The notes beneath the pieces were generated by a model, which was not told where the DNA came from, did no database searches, and saw only the letters and a program-made list of their open reading frames with translations. A DNA stretch of 64,000 nucleotides from Comamonadaceae bacterium (GTDB lineage: Bacteria > Pseudomonadota > Gammaproteobacteria > Burkholderiales > Burkholderiaceae_C). Location of the stretch: NCBI GenBank assembly GCA_027488735.1, contig JAIYBB010000001.1:310001-374000 (forward strand), read 5' to 3'. Below, in pieces: positions 37,082 through 45,615 of this stretch (position 1 is its first letter; each line of letters starts with the position of its first letter). The translations under genes and the position numbers were made by a program.

Positions 37082-37091
37082 CCTCAGCCGG

Positions 37092-38048
37092 ATGCCTCTC
37101 GACAACCCTGTTCTTTCCTCCCTGCTGCCGGTCGTTCTGCTGATCCTGGTGGGTTACCTCAGCGGCAGGTTCAACGTCATCCGTCAGGAGGCCGTGCGTG
37201 ACCTGAGCAACCTGGTCTTCCTGGTGCTGATTCAGGCGCTGCTGTTCCGCACCATGTGTGCGGTGGATGTAGCCCAGCTCGATTTCCGTTCCCTGTCGAT
37301 GTACTTTGCCAGCGCAGCCGGCCTGTTTTTTGTGTTGTTGCTGGCCCAAGGGGGTAGCAGCCGTGCGGCGGTGCTTGCGCTCTCGGGCATCTTCAGCAAT
37401 ACGGCCATGATCGGTATTCCGCTGATCGGGCTCGCTTATGGCAAAGAAGCGTTGGTGGTCTTGTTCACCCTGATTTCCATGCATTCGCTGATATTGCTCA
37501 CCATGACCACGGTGGTGCTGGAGCTTTGCACTGCGCGTGAACAGGCCCACACCACACATACCTGGCGTGGGCATGTGCGCACGGTCGGTCTGGCGGTGCG
37601 CAATGCCATCTTTCATCCGGTGCCCATGCCCATCATTGCGGGCTTGCTGTTCGCCCAAACCGGCTGGGTGCTGCCCGAGGTGGTGGATAGACCGCTGCAG
37701 CTGCTGGCCAACGCATTCAGCCCCGTGGCGCTGGTGCTGATGGGCGTGACCCTGGCCAAAACATCGATCGGTCAACACCTCCGCGGAGCGCTGGTGATTG
37801 CAGGTATCAAGAACTTGCTGCACCCCTTGTTGATGGCTGTGGTGGGCTATGCCGCAGGCCTGAGGGGCATCACCCTCACCGTGCTGGTGATGGCCGCTGC
37901 CATGCCCATAGGCGCCAACGTGTTTTTGTTTGCCCAGCGTTACCGCAAAGCAGAAGAACTCGTGACCGCGAGTGTGGTTGTCTCTACGGTCATGGCACTA
38001 TTCACCGTCACCTTGGTGATGTATCTGCTGCCCTTGTGGGTGAGTTAA
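37092..38048 (+). CDS. AEC-family (auxin efflux carrier-like) transporter
   Basis: 318 aa with about ten helices in the two-bundle AEC layout. Typical segments are LLPVVLLILVGYLSGRFNVIRQEAVRDLSNLVFLVLIQALLF, ALSGIFSNTAMIGIPLIGLAYG and TVLVMAAAMPIGANVFLFAQRY, with the Asn/Pro-containing crossover regions. Members move organic acids such as malate or malonate; the substrate is not inferable. It begins 10 nt after the DUF3299 stop, so it may be co-transcribed with the zinc cluster, though its function need not be linked. Confidence 0.9.
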   Translation: MPLDNPVLSSLLPVVLLILVGYLSGRFNVIRQEAVRDLSNLVFLVLIQALLFRTMCAVDVAQLDFRSLSMYFASAAGLFFVLLLAQGGSSRAAVLALSGIFSNTAMIGIPLIGLAYGKEALVVLFTLISMHSLILLTMTTVVLELCTAREQAHTTHTWRGHVRTVGLAVRNAIFHPVPMPIIAGLLFAQTGWVLPEVVDRPLQLLANAFSPVALVLMGVTLAKTSIGQHLRGALVIAGIKNLLHPLLMAVVGYAAGLRGITLTVLVMAAAMPIGANVFLFAQRYRKAEELVTASVVVSTVMALFTVTLVMYLLPLWVS

Positions 38049-38075
38049 AGCATTCCCTGTCTGGAGTCCCGCATC

Positions 38076-38450
38076 TTGAACTTTGCCCGCCTTTTCTGGA
38101 AAGTTGCTTTTTGGCTGCTGGTGGCTTTGACCGTCGTGATGTCTTTGGTGCCTGGTGAGCAGGTTCCCCAGACCCTAGTGTTTTGGGACAAAGCCCAGCA
38201 CGCATTGGGTTTCGCAGCCTTGGCCGTTTTAGGTTTGATGGCCTACCCATCGGCAGTGCCGCGTGTGCTGGTGGGCTTGCTGCTGCTGGGTGTGGCCATT
38301 GAGTGCGCGCAGGCGATGACCACCTGGCGCCAAGGGGACTGGATGGATTGGTTAGCTGATGCCACGGGCATCGCACTGGGTACAAGCGCCATGGTGCTGT
38401 GGGCGCGCATCCGTGGCGGGGCACTTTTTGCAGGAAACTCCGGCACATGA
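38076..38450 (+). CDS. VanZ-family membrane protein
   Basis: 124 aa with TTG start at 38076 (GGAG 9 nt upstream); no closer ATG gives the first helix. Four helices, the motif VPQTLVFWDKAQHALGFAALAVLGLMAY and AIECAQAMTTWRQGDWMDWLADATGIALG fit the VanZ-like family (polar ring residues D, H, E, D in the membrane). Function unknown outside teicoplanin resistance. The TGA overlaps the next ATG by 4 nt. Confidence 0.85.
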   Translation: MNFARLFWKVAFWLLVALTVVMSLVPGEQVPQTLVFWDKAQHALGFAALAVLGLMAYPSAVPRVLVGLLLLGVAIECAQAMTTWRQGDWMDWLADATGIALGTSAMVLWARIRGGALFAGNSGT

Positions 38451-39139
38451 ACTTCAAGTTGAAACACCCCTTGCGCACCTTGCTCACCGGGGTGCTGGCG
38501 CTGTTGCCCTTGGCGGCGACGTTGCTGTTGCTGTCGTGGCTGTGGAGTTTTCTGGCCGTATGGCTGGGCCCCGGCAGCGCCTTCGGACAGTTGTTGACCG
38601 GCATCGGCCTGGGGCTGACGGAGTCCGAGGTGATCGGCTACCTGCTGGGCTTGCTAGCAGTGGTTGTGCTCGTCTATGCCTTCGGGTTGCTGGTAGAGCG
38701 GGGCTTGGAGCAAAGTGCGGCCCAGCTTCTGGAGACGTTGGTGCAACGCATTCCCGTGGTCCGCACGGTGTACGACGTGGTGCAAAAATTGGTGGGTTTG
38801 CTGAGCCGGAAAGACGGAGAGGAGTTGCAGTCAATGTCCCCCGTGTGGCTGCACTTCGGCGGCAAGCCGGGCACCGAATCTGCTGGCACCAACCAAGGGG
38901 CGGGCAAGCAGGGCACGGCCGTACTCGGTTTCTTGTCAACGCCCCAAGCCGTGATGATTGGCGGCATGCCCTATCTGGGGGTGCTGGTACCCACCGCGCC
39001 TGTTCCCGTTGGCGGTGGCTTGCTCTATGTGCCGCCGGAATGGGTGGAGCCGGCAGACATCGGCATGGAGGGGGTTACGAGCATCTATGTGTCGATGGGC
39101 GTCACATCCGATCAATACCTGAAGAAATCCGGGCTCTGA
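38447..39139 (+). CDS. DUF502 family membrane protein
   Basis: 230 aa; ATG 38447 overlaps the VanZ TGA. Two helices (LTGVLALLPLAATLLLLSWLW; VIGYLLGLLAVVVLVYAFGLLVERGL) precede a soluble part with RIPVVRTVYDVVQKLVGLLSR and GGGLLYVPPEWVEPADIGMEGVTSIYVSMGV, all classic DUF502 (LiaI/DUF502-like) motifs. The role is unknown. Translation is coupled to the VanZ gene. Confidence 0.9.
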   Translation: MNFKLKHPLRTLLTGVLALLPLAATLLLLSWLWSFLAVWLGPGSAFGQLLTGIGLGLTESEVIGYLLGLLAVVVLVYAFGLLVERGLEQSAAQLLETLVQRIPVVRTVYDVVQKLVGLLSRKDGEELQSMSPVWLHFGGKPGTESAGTNQGAGKQGTAVLGFLSTPQAVMIGGMPYLGVLVPTAPVPVGGGLLYVPPEWVEPADIGMEGVTSIYVSMGVTSDQYLKKSGL

Positions 39140-39166
39140 CGCCCGACCAGCAAGCAGTTCAGTGCG

Positions 39167-39805
39167 CTAGGGCGCCAATCGCTCGCGTAGCCACTGGCCG
39201 TCTTCGCCCGCGCTGTAGCGCAGACGGTCATGCAGGCGACTCTTGCGGCCCTGCCAGAATTCCCACTGGTCCGGTTTGAGTCGGTAGCCACCCCAGTGCG
39301 GCGGGCGCGGAGGTTGCAGCAAAAACTGTGCAGCGTATTTGGCAGCGTTGGTCACCAGCACAGTGCGGCCCGGAATCGCCTCGCTCTGGGGCGAAGCCCA
39401 GGCGCCAATGCGCGAATCCAGCGGGCGGCTGTGGAAGTAGGCGTCGCTTTCCTCATCGCTCACTTTTTCGACCACACCTTCAATGCGCACCACGCGCTCC
39501 AGCTCCACCCAGTGGAACTGCAGAGCCGCATACGGGTTGCCCGCCAGGGCCTGGCCCTTACGGCTGCCGTAGTTGGTGTACCAGACGATGCCGCGCGCGT
39601 CATAGCCCTTGATCAGCACCACGCGGGTAGAAGGGCGTAAGTCGCTCCCCACGGTGGCCAGCGTCATGGCATTGGGTTCGGGAACCTCGCCCTGAATGGC
39701 TTCCTGAAGCCAGCGATCGAATTGCTGGAGCGGGTCAGCATGCGAGGCGTGCTCATCGAGTTCGGCACGTTCGTAGCTTTTGCGGAGGTCGGCAATGGAT
39801 GTCAT
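39167..39805 (-). CDS. pdxH: Pyridoxamine 5'-phosphate oxidase
   Basis: 212 aa from ATG 39805 ([18 protein letters not shown], the standard N-terminus). FMN-binding pieces are [28 protein letters not shown] and [17 protein letters not shown]; the C-terminal signature is [24 protein letters not shown]. It oxidises pyridoxamine or pyridoxine phosphate to PLP in vitamin B6 synthesis and salvage. It is a single gene on the minus strand between convergent DUF502 and a divergent small gene. Confidence 0.97.
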   Translation of the reverse strand: MTSIADLRKSYERAELDEHASHADPLQQFDRWLQEAIQGEVPEPNAMTLATVGSDLRPSTRVVLIKGYDARGIVWYTNYGSRKGQALAGNPYAALQFHWVELERVVRIEGVVEKVSDEESDAYFHSRPLDSRIGAWASPQSEAIPGRTVLVTNAAKYAAQFLLQPPRPPHWGGYRLKPDQWEFWQGRKSRLHDRLRYSAGEDGQWLRERLAP

Positions 39806-39918
39806 CCCCGCAGTATAGGAAGTGCGGGCTTCCCGCGGCTTGCGATGGGTCATGGGGCAAGGGCGCAGTCTTCGACCGCCTACAATCATGGGTTGCTTTT
39901 TCAACCGGAGTCTTTTGC

Positions 39919-40128
39919 ATGTCTGCCCAGGAAAATAACGACCAAACCGTCGTCACCGTAGTCGTCGCCGTCATCATCGTGGCCATCCTGGCTTCTGTGA
40001 TTGGTTTCGCCGTTCACAAATCCCGCGCCAAGCCTGTTGCTGCGCCTGTGTCGGTGTCTACCCCTGTGGCAGAACCTGCAGCCGCCGCCGCTTCGGCACC
40101 TGCTGCCCCCGCGTCCGCTGCCCAGTAA
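39919..40128 (+). CDS. Small bitopic membrane protein with Ala/Pro tail
   Basis: 69 aa; CCGGAG stands 8 nt before ATG 39919. One helix spans about residues 11-31 ([22 protein letters not shown]); the remainder is Ala/Pro/Val low-complexity. It diverges from pdxH across 113 bp and is followed by a strong hairpin, so it is a single-gene unit. I do not recognise a function; similar short proteins with variable Ala/Pro tails are common in Comamonadaceae. Confidence 0.65.
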   Translation: MSAQENNDQTVVTVVVAVIIVAILASVIGFAVHKSRAKPVAAPVSVSTPVAEPAAAAASAPAAPASAAQ

Positions 40129-40140
40129 ACCGCTTCTTGC

Positions 40141-40165
40141 ACCGGCACAGCCTGCCTGTGCCGGT
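40141..40165 (+). terminator. Stem-loop after the small membrane protein gene
   Basis: ACCGGCACAG, CCTGC loop, CTGTGCCGGT: a perfect 10-bp stem 12 nt past the stop, followed by a T/C-rich stretch and not a pure T run. Probably a terminator. Confidence 0.65.
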
Positions 40166-40245
40166 CGCTTCTCTCTCGTTGGCGCCGGCGTCCCGCCCGT
40201 TGCATACTCTTCGCAAGTGACCTTGCTTTCCGGAGTTCAGCGCCC

Positions 40246-40824
40246 ATGAATACCCCCCTTGGTTACCCCCTGGTTTCATCCCTTGAGGCCGCTGCTTTGC
40301 CTGTGGTGCTGGTGCTGGCTTCCGGCCGCGGCGAGCGTTTCACAGCATCCGGCGGCAAGGTGCACAAGCTGCAAGCAGATCTGGCCGGCACCCCTGTGAT
40401 GCAGCGCACCCTGAACGCCGTGCGCGCCAGTGGCTTGCGGTGGCACCTCGAAGATGCAGGCCACCCCGGCATGGGCGACAGCATTGCAGCGGCCGTGTGC
40501 GCCACCCGCGACGCGCCGGGCTGGATGGTGTTGCCCGCCGATTTGCCCCTGATTCGCCCTAAAACCCTGGTGGATATCGCTCGTGCGCCACTCGCCGGCG
40601 AGGTGCTCATTCCGGTGTTTGAAGGGCAGCGTGGCCACCCGGTGCGCTTTGCCCCCGCGTGTGGCGATGCACTTGCTGCTTTGCAGGGAAATCAGGGTGC
40701 AGCGCCCGTAGTGTCTGCGCGGGAAGCTATCAAAATAGTAGTGAATGACCCGGGCTGTGTCACCGACATCGACACCCTGGACGACCTGCACCGGGCAGAA
40801 CGCCTGCTGCAATCCACGCTCTGA
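40246..40824 (+). CDS. MobA/MocA-like nucleotidyltransferase
   Basis: 192 aa with the Rossmann-like NTP-transferase fold. The nucleotide loop is LVLASGRGERFTASGGKVHKL, followed by the Mg-binding MVLPADLPLIRP, and later GQRGHPVRFAP, the CTP/GTP-transferase family motif typical of MocA (molybdenum cofactor cytidylyltransferase) and related enzymes. No molybdoenzyme gene is in the window, so the substrate is open. A dispersed repeat sits in frame at residues about 157-168 and adds AREAIKIVVND to the protein. It ends with a hairpin at 40827. Confidence 0.85.
   Translation: MNTPLGYPLVSSLEAAALPVVLVLASGRGERFTASGGKVHKLQADLAGTPVMQRTLNAVRASGLRWHLEDAGHPGMGDSIAAAVCATRDAPGWMVLPADLPLIRPKTLVDIARAPLAGEVLIPVFEGQRGHPVRFAPACGDALAALQGNQGAAPVVSAREAIKIVVNDPGCVTDIDTLDDLHRAERLLQSTL
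40716..40748 (+). repeat. Dispersed palindromic repeat, copy 8 (inside the MobA-like gene)
   Basis: TGCGCGGGAAGCTAT, CAAAAT, AGTAGTGAATGA. It reads in frame near the C-terminus of the protein. Confidence 0.6.
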
Positions 40825-40826
40825 AA

Positions 40827-40848
40827 CCGCGGCACGGCAGTGCCGCGG
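40827..40848 (+). terminator. Stem-loop after the MobA-like gene
   Basis: CCGCGGCAC, GGCA loop, GTGCCGCGG: a perfect 9-bp GC stem 3 nt past the stop. It lacks a T run, so it may be a weak terminator or an mRNA 3' stabiliser. Confidence 0.6.
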
Positions 40849-40914
40849 CCAGTTTGTACCTCACTGGTAACCACGTGCATTCACAAGCGGGGGTTTCCAA
40901 GTTACCATCAGACG

Positions 40915-40929
40915 TGTAATTTAGTTACA
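40915..40929. promoter_or_regulatory. HexR-like operator upstream of edd
   Basis: TGTAATTTAGTTACA, a near-perfect palindrome 8 bp before the edd ATG. It matches the HexR consensus TGTAATTAAATTACA at 13 of 15 positions. HexR, an RpiR-family repressor sensing 2-keto-3-deoxy-6-phosphogluconate, controls edd-eda in many proteobacteria. hexR itself is not in the window. Confidence 0.82.
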
Positions 40930-40936
40930 GAAACAT

Positions 40937-42805
40937 ATGCCAGACACCACCTCTACCCCTGTCGCTTTGCACCCTGTTGTGGAGGCGGTGACCCGCCGTA
41001 TCGTGGAGCGCAGCGCGGCCACCCGCAGCGCGTATCTGGCCCAAGTCGCGCAAATGGCTGATCGAAAGCCCGGTGCCGACCGCATGGGTTGTGCCAATGT
41101 GGCTCACGCTTTTGCTGCCATGCCCGACGCGGACAAGACCCGCGTGACCGGCTTGGACAAGTTCAAAATTGTGGAAGAGAAGGGTGCCAACATCGGCATC
41201 GTCAACGCCTACAACGACCTGCTCTCCGCACACGCACCCTTGCAGTACTACCCTGATCTGGTCAAGGTAGAGGCCCGCAAACATGGCGCAACAGCCCAAG
41301 TGGCGGGCGGCGTGCCCGCCATGTGCGATGGAGTGACCCAAGGCACGGCCGGCATGGAGCTGAGCCTGTTCAGTCGCGACGCCATCGCCATGGCCACCGC
41401 CGTGTCGCTGAGCCACGATGTGTTCGATGCTGCCCTGATGCTGGGCGTGTGCGACAAGATCGTGCCCGGCCTGCTGATCGGCGTACTGCACTTCGGCCAC
41501 CTGCCTACCGTGTTTGTGCCTGCCGGTCCCATGACTTCGGGCCTGCCCAACAACGAAAAAGCCAAAGTGCGCGAGAAAGCCGCTCAGGGCTTGGTCGGCC
41601 GCCCTGAGCTTCTGGCCGCTGAGAGCGCTGCGTACCACGGCGAAGGCACTTGCACCTTTTACGGCACCGCCAACAGCAACCAGATGCTGCTCGAAGCCAT
41701 GGGCCTGCATGTGCCTGGCACCGCCTTCATCAACCCCGGCCAAGACGTGCGTCAAGAGTTGACGCGTGAAGCCGTGCGCACCGTGCTGGGCATTACCAAG
41801 GCCAAGCGCTTTGCGCCCATTGGCGAAGTGGTGGATGAGCGCTGCATCGTCAACGCCATGGTCGCGCTGCTGGCCACTGGTGGCTCCACCAACCATTTGA
41901 TTCACTGGGTGGCCGTGGCGCGCGCCGCAGGCATCGTGATCGACTGGAACGACTTTTCGTCCCTGTCGGACGTGGTTCCCTTGCTGACCCGTGTGTACCC
42001 CAACGGCAGCGCCGATGTGAACCAATTCCAGGCTGCGGGCGGCCCCGGTTACGTGATCCGCGAGCTGCTGGATGCCGGTTTCATGCACGCCGATGTGCTG
42101 ACGGTGCGCAGCGGTGGCCTGCGTGAGTTCACCGCCATTCCTTCGGCCAAAGCCGATGGCAGCTTGCAGTGGGCCGATGCAGGTGCCAGCAAGGACGAGA
42201 CCGTGGTGCGCCCCGCAAACAGCCCGTTCAGCGCCAGCGGTGGTCTCAAGTTGCTCAAGGGCAATCTGGGTCGCAGCGTGATCAAGGTGTCTGCCGTGCC
42301 GGACGACCGCCACATCATCGAAGCGCCTTGTCGCGTGTTCGACTCGCAAGACGCGCTGCACAAGGCTTTCAGCGCTGATGAACTCAACCACGATGTGATC
42401 TGCGTAGTGCGCTGGCAAGGCCCGCAGGCCAACGGCATGCCTGAGTTGCACAAACTGACCCCTCCGCTGGCTGTGCTGCAAGGCAAGGGCTACCGCGTGG
42501 CGCTGGTGACCGATGGCCGCATGAGCGGCGCCTCGGGCAAAGTGCCTGCCGCCATCCACGTGTCGCCCGAAGCGGCTGCCGGTGGCCCGCTGGCCAAAGT
42601 GCGTGATGGCGACATCATCCGCCTGGACGCCAACGCCGAAACCCTGCAAGTGCTGGTGAGCGATGCCGAATGGGCCGCGCGCCCCTTGGACACCATGCCC
42701 GAAGCCTTGCGCGCTGCCAACGGCATCGGCATGGGCCGCGAACTGTTCGCCAACTTCCGCCGCAATGCACTGGCCGCCGAAGAAGGCGCCTGCACCTGGT
42801 TCTGA
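40937..42805 (+). CDS. edd: 6-phosphogluconate dehydratase
   Basis: 622 aa, full length for the IlvD/Edd family. The Fe-S cluster Cys motifs and catalytic segments are seen in [65 protein letters not shown] and [23 protein letters not shown]. It dehydrates 6-phosphogluconate to KDPG, the first dedicated step of the Entner-Doudoroff pathway. eda follows after 35 bp. A HexR-like operator overlaps the region just before the start. A large open frame on the opposite strand is a high-GC codon shadow. Confidence 0.97.
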   Translation: MPDTTSTPVALHPVVEAVTRRIVERSAATRSAYLAQVAQMADRKPGADRMGCANVAHAFAAMPDADKTRVTGLDKFKIVEEKGANIGIVNAYNDLLSAHAPLQYYPDLVKVEARKHGATAQVAGGVPAMCDGVTQGTAGMELSLFSRDAIAMATAVSLSHDVFDAALMLGVCDKIVPGLLIGVLHFGHLPTVFVPAGPMTSGLPNNEKAKVREKAAQGLVGRPELLAAESAAYHGEGTCTFYGTANSNQMLLEAMGLHVPGTAFINPGQDVRQELTREAVRTVLGITKAKRFAPIGEVVDERCIVNAMVALLATGGSTNHLIHWVAVARAAGIVIDWNDFSSLSDVVPLLTRVYPNGSADVNQFQAAGGPGYVIRELLDAGFMHADVLTVRSGGLREFTAIPSAKADGSLQWADAGASKDETVVRPANSPFSASGGLKLLKGNLGRSVIKVSAVPDDRHIIEAPCRVFDSQDALHKAFSADELNHDVICVVRWQGPQANGMPELHKLTPPLAVLQGKGYRVALVTDGRMSGASGKVPAAIHVSPEAAAGGPLAKVRDGDIIRLDANAETLQVLVSDAEWAARPLDTMPEALRAANGIGMGRELFANFRRNALAAEEGACTWF

Positions 42806-42840
42806 ACCCACCGCCAATAACGTCGATCTGGAACATTTCA

Positions 42841-43482
42841 ATGTCTAACGCTCCCGCCTTTACCGCCCTGCAAGTCATGCAAGACGCGCCCGTTATCCCC
42901 GTGATCGTGCTCAACGATGTGGCCCACGCGGTGCCTATGGCCCGCGCCCTGGTGGCCGGCGGCGTGCGTATGCTGGAAGTGACCCTGCGCACTCCCCAAG
43001 CCCTGGCCTGCATGGAAGCCATTGCCCGTGACGTGCCTGAGGCCGTGGTCGGTGCCGGCACCGTGCGCAGCAAGGCAGATGCGCAAGCCGCTGCCAACGC
43101 CGGCGCCCGCTTTGCGGTGAGCCCCGGTTACACCAGCGCCGTGGGCCAGGCCTGCCGCGACTTGGGGTTGTCCTTATTGCCCGGTGTAGCCACGGGTAGC
43201 GAAATCATGATGGCGCAAGAAGATGGCTTCACCCAGCTCAAGTTCTTCCCCGCTATGCAAGCCGGCGGCCCCGCCATGCTCAAGGCCTGGAGCGGCCCGT
43301 TTTTTGATGTGAAGTTCTGCCCCACCGGCGGCGTGACCCTGCAAAACGCGCCCGAGTTTCTGGCCCTGCCCAACGTGGTGTGCGTAGGCGGCTCGTGGAT
43401 CGTGCCGGCTGACGCCATGGCCAAGGGCGAGTGGGACAAGATCACCCAGCTGGCCAAAGACACGCAGGCACTGCGCAAGTAA
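42841..43482 (+). CDS. eda: KDPG aldolase (2-keto-3-deoxy-6-phosphogluconate aldolase)
   Basis: 213 aa class I aldolase. VRMLEVTLRTPQAL holds the catalytic Glu, LKFFPAMQAGG the Schiff-base Lys, and FCPTGGVTLQNAPEFLALPNVVCVGGSW the phosphate-binding loop. It cleaves KDPG to pyruvate and glyceraldehyde-3-phosphate, completing the pathway begun by Edd. Same transcript as edd; ended by the terminator at 43504-43529. Confidence 0.97.
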   Translation: MSNAPAFTALQVMQDAPVIPVIVLNDVAHAVPMARALVAGGVRMLEVTLRTPQALACMEAIARDVPEAVVGAGTVRSKADAQAAANAGARFAVSPGYTSAVGQACRDLGLSLLPGVATGSEIMMAQEDGFTQLKFFPAMQAGGPAMLKAWSGPFFDVKFCPTGGVTLQNAPEFLALPNVVCVGGSWIVPADAMAKGEWDKITQLAKDTQALRK

Positions 43483-43503
43483 GGCGCAGGATGGTCATCA
43501 AGC

Positions 43504-43529
43504 AAAAGGGCGCTGTGGCGCCCTTTTTT
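43504..43529 (+). terminator. Rho-independent terminator after edd-eda
   Basis: AAAAGGGCGC, TGTG loop, GCGCCCTTTT and further Ts: perfect 10-bp stem with T run. A dispersed repeat follows 2 nt later. Confidence 0.93.
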
Positions 43530-43531
43530 AT

Positions 43532-43559
43532 TGCGCGGGTAGCTATGAAATTTATAGCG
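43532..43559 (+). repeat. Dispersed palindromic repeat, copy 9
   Basis: TGCGCGGGTAGCTAT, GAAATTT, ATAGCG. A well-kept intergenic copy directly after the eda terminator. Confidence 0.75.
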
Positions 43560-43646
43560 AAAGCATGACTGCTTTCTCGAGCATGGTGCTCCTTGTACAA
43601 ACCTTTAGTATCTCAACTGCCATATTCGAAGCTACAGGCCCTTGCC

Positions 43647-44081
43647 ATGGTACCTATTGAAAACCGGTCCGATATCCGCAGCCATTTCATCGCTGCATCC
43701 CCCTCCAAGGTGTTCGCCGCCCTGAGCGATCCTGAACGGGTAGCCCGTTGGTGGGGCCCGGATGGTTTCAGCAGCACCATGCACACGTTTGATTTCCAGC
43801 CCGGTGGCAGCTGGGTGTTGACCATGCATGCGCCGGATGGGACGGACTATCCGAATGAGAGCCGATTCACCCGGATCGTCCCGGATGCGCTTTGGGAAAT
43901 GGAGCACCTCAATGGCCACCATTTCACACTGACTCTGGAACTCAAGCCCTCAGGCGAAGGTACCGAAGTGTGCTGGCGACAGACCTTTGACACAGCAGAG
44001 CATTACCGAGCCCTCGCCACCTTTGTGGCAGTGGCCAACCAGCAGAATCTGGAGCGATTGGCTGCCGAGGTACTGCGTTAA
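43647..44081 (+). CDS. AHSA1/START-like SRPBCC domain protein
   Basis: 144 aa from ATG 43647 (an in-frame TTG at 43593 would add 18 residues). Family motifs: [52 protein letters not shown] and [23 protein letters not shown]. This is the activator of Hsp90 ATPase homologue-1-like SRPBCC fold, a hydrophobic-ligand pocket; bacterial members are usually of unknown ligand. Its TAA overlaps the convergent gloA TAA by 4 nt. Confidence 0.85.
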   Translation: MVPIENRSDIRSHFIAASPSKVFAALSDPERVARWWGPDGFSSTMHTFDFQPGGSWVLTMHAPDGTDYPNESRFTRIVPDALWEMEHLNGHHFTLTLELKPSGEGTEVCWRQTFDTAEHYRALATFVAVANQQNLERLAAEVLR

Positions 44082-44491
44082 CGCAGACCAACACCTGCTT
44101 CTTGCGGTGCCTTCTGGATCAGTTCGATCTTGTAGCCATCCGGGTCGGTCACAAACGCGATGACGGTGCTGCCGCCTTTGACGGGGCCGGCCTCGCGCGT
44201 GACGTTGCCGCCGGCAGCTTTGATTTTTTCCACGGCGGCATAGGCGTCCGGCACGCCCAAAGCGATGTGGCCGTAGGCGGTGCCCAAGTCGTAGCTTTCA
44301 GTGCCCCAGTTGTAGGTGAGCTCGATCTCAGCCTGACCGGGGTTGCCACCATCAAAACCGAGGAAGGCGAGGCTGTATTTGTACTCGGGGTTTTCCGAAG
44401 TGCGCAGCAATTGCATGCCTAGTACTTGGGTGTAGAAATCGATGGAGCGTTGAAGGTTGCCAACGCGCAGCATGGTGTGAAGGAATTGCAT
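44078..44491 (-). CDS. gloA: Lactoylglutathione lyase (glyoxalase I)
   Basis: 137 aa, two beta-alpha-beta-beta-beta modules. All four metal ligands are visible: His5 ([13 protein letters not shown]), Glu in [10 protein letters not shown], His in YGHIALGV and Glu near the end in GYKIELIQ. The residues match the Ni2+-type bacterial enzyme, which turns the methylglyoxal-glutathione hemithioacetal into S-lactoylglutathione. It diverges from the cupin gene across 75 bp. Confidence 0.96.
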   Translation of the reverse strand: MQFLHTMLRVGNLQRSIDFYTQVLGMQLLRTSENPEYKYSLAFLGFDGGNPGQAEIELTYNWGTESYDLGTAYGHIALGVPDAYAAVEKIKAAGGNVTREAGPVKGGSTVIAFVTDPDGYKIELIQKAPQEAGVGLR

Positions 44492-44566
44492 GCGGCAAAT
44501 TGTGCATCAGGGCCTTTGCCCTGTCTGTGCATGGTGAATAATCCCGCCACCATACCAAGGCCCACC

Positions 44567-44947
44567 ATGAGCACATTCACTCAAGTCATTCTGTACACCG
44601 ACACTGACGGTTACGCCAAGTTCCGTGAGGAGACGATTCCTTTGAACGAGGGCAATCCGCAGTCCATGCTTTCTGAGGTGTTTGCGTCGGGCGGCTATCA
44701 GTTGCGCACCAGCCCGGTGGGCTTTCGCAGCCAGTTCCATTGCTCGGGGCACACACAGTGGTGCTTTATCTTGCAAGGGCAGATGGAGATCGGGGTGCAC
44801 GGCAGCTCACGCATCTTCGGGCCAGGCCAGCACTTTTATTCGGCCGATTTGTTGCCCGAAGGCGCCACGTTTGACCCCGCCATCCACGGCCACTGGAGCC
44901 GCCAAGTGGGTGACCAGCCTTTGGTCACCCTGTTTGTGCGGGGCTAA
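44567..44947 (+). CDS. Cupin-fold protein
   Basis: 126 aa from ATG 44567. Beta-rich cupin sequence with GFRSQFHCSGHTQWCFILQGQMEIGVHGSSRIFGPGQHFYSADLLP: the HCSGHTQWCFILQGQMEIGV block is a degenerate cupin motif 1 and the GPGQHF stretch a motif 2. His and Cys in motif 1 could bind a metal. Function unknown. Its last 4 nt overlap the end of the opposing SDR-like gene. Confidence 0.7.
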   Translation: MSTFTQVILYTDTDGYAKFREETIPLNEGNPQSMLSEVFASGGYQLRTSPVGFRSQFHCSGHTQWCFILQGQMEIGVHGSSRIFGPGQHFYSADLLPEGATFDPAIHGHWSRQVGDQPLVTLFVRG

Positions 44948-45615
44948 GCAGCAGCTGCGCGAGCCGCAGCACCTTGCAACGCACCCGACAAGATGCGCTG
45001 CACGCCGGGTCGCCCAGCTTTGACAGCCTGCACCAAGCCCGCAGCCACATCTTCCGCTTGCACGGGCAGGTAGTTGGCAGGAATGAGTGGCTTGAGCAAT
45101 TTGCTCACCAAGAGGCCGATACGCTCGCCGGTACGCTCAGGTTGGTTCAGCGGGCCGCGGTCGCCCACCAAGAGGGAAGGGCGAACGATGCTGACACTGG
45201 TGTAGCCCAGCTGGGTAATCGCATCTTCCATTTCGCCTTTGACGCGGTTGTAAAAAACGCCGGATTTGGCATCTGCGCCCATGGCGCTTACCACTCCTAA
45301 TTTCGTAGCGCCCTGCGCACGTCCCGCCTGGGCTACAGCCATAACAGCGTCATAGTCTACCGCGCGGAATGCGGCCTGGCTACCGGCCACCTTGATGGTG
45401 GTGCCCAGACAAATAAAAACATCGTCGATCTGCGGCAGCTCAGGGAGCGCCGCAAAGTCGACGATGTGTTGGGTCAGCTTGGGGTGGGTCAAGGGCAGCG
45501 TGCGCCGCCCCAGACTGTGTACCGCGCTGGTGTGTTTATCGGTTAGAAGAGCCGCCAGGACCGCGCGGCCCACGAGGCCCGTTGCCCCCGCGACCACCGC
45601 CACCCGGGCGTCCAC
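44944..45615 (-). CDS. NAD(P)-binding atypical SDR-like protein overlapping rhlE
   Basis: About 223 aa with a GTG start near 45615 (GTG 45603 also possible); no ATG fits. The Rossmann motif [69 protein letters not shown] and [14 protein letters not shown] (YxxxK) match the HTATIP2/YwnB-like atypical SDRs. The first 80 nt lie within the Gly-rich 3' end of rhlE in another frame, so the cofactor loop GATGLVG is written over a GGxGGN-coding stretch. Substrate unknown. A frameshift in either gene could give the same picture, but both frames are open and coherent. Confidence 0.75.
   Translation of the reverse strand: MDARVAVVAGATGLVGRAVLAALLTDKHTSAVHSLGRRTLPLTHPKLTQHIVDFAALPELPQIDDVFICLGTTIKVAGSQAAFRAVDYDAVMAVAQAGRAQGATKLGVVSAMGADAKSGVFYNRVKGEMEDAITQLGYTSVSIVRPSLLVGDRGPLNQPERTGERIGLLVSKLLKPLIPANYLPVQAEDVAAGLVQAVKAGRPGVQRILSGALQGAAARAAAA

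Noticed and set aside
40925..42841. A 638-codon open frame on the strand opposite edd
   Set aside because: It mirrors edd almost exactly, has a His/Gly/Ala-rich nonsense composition typical of the antisense of high-GC genes, and no ribosome site.
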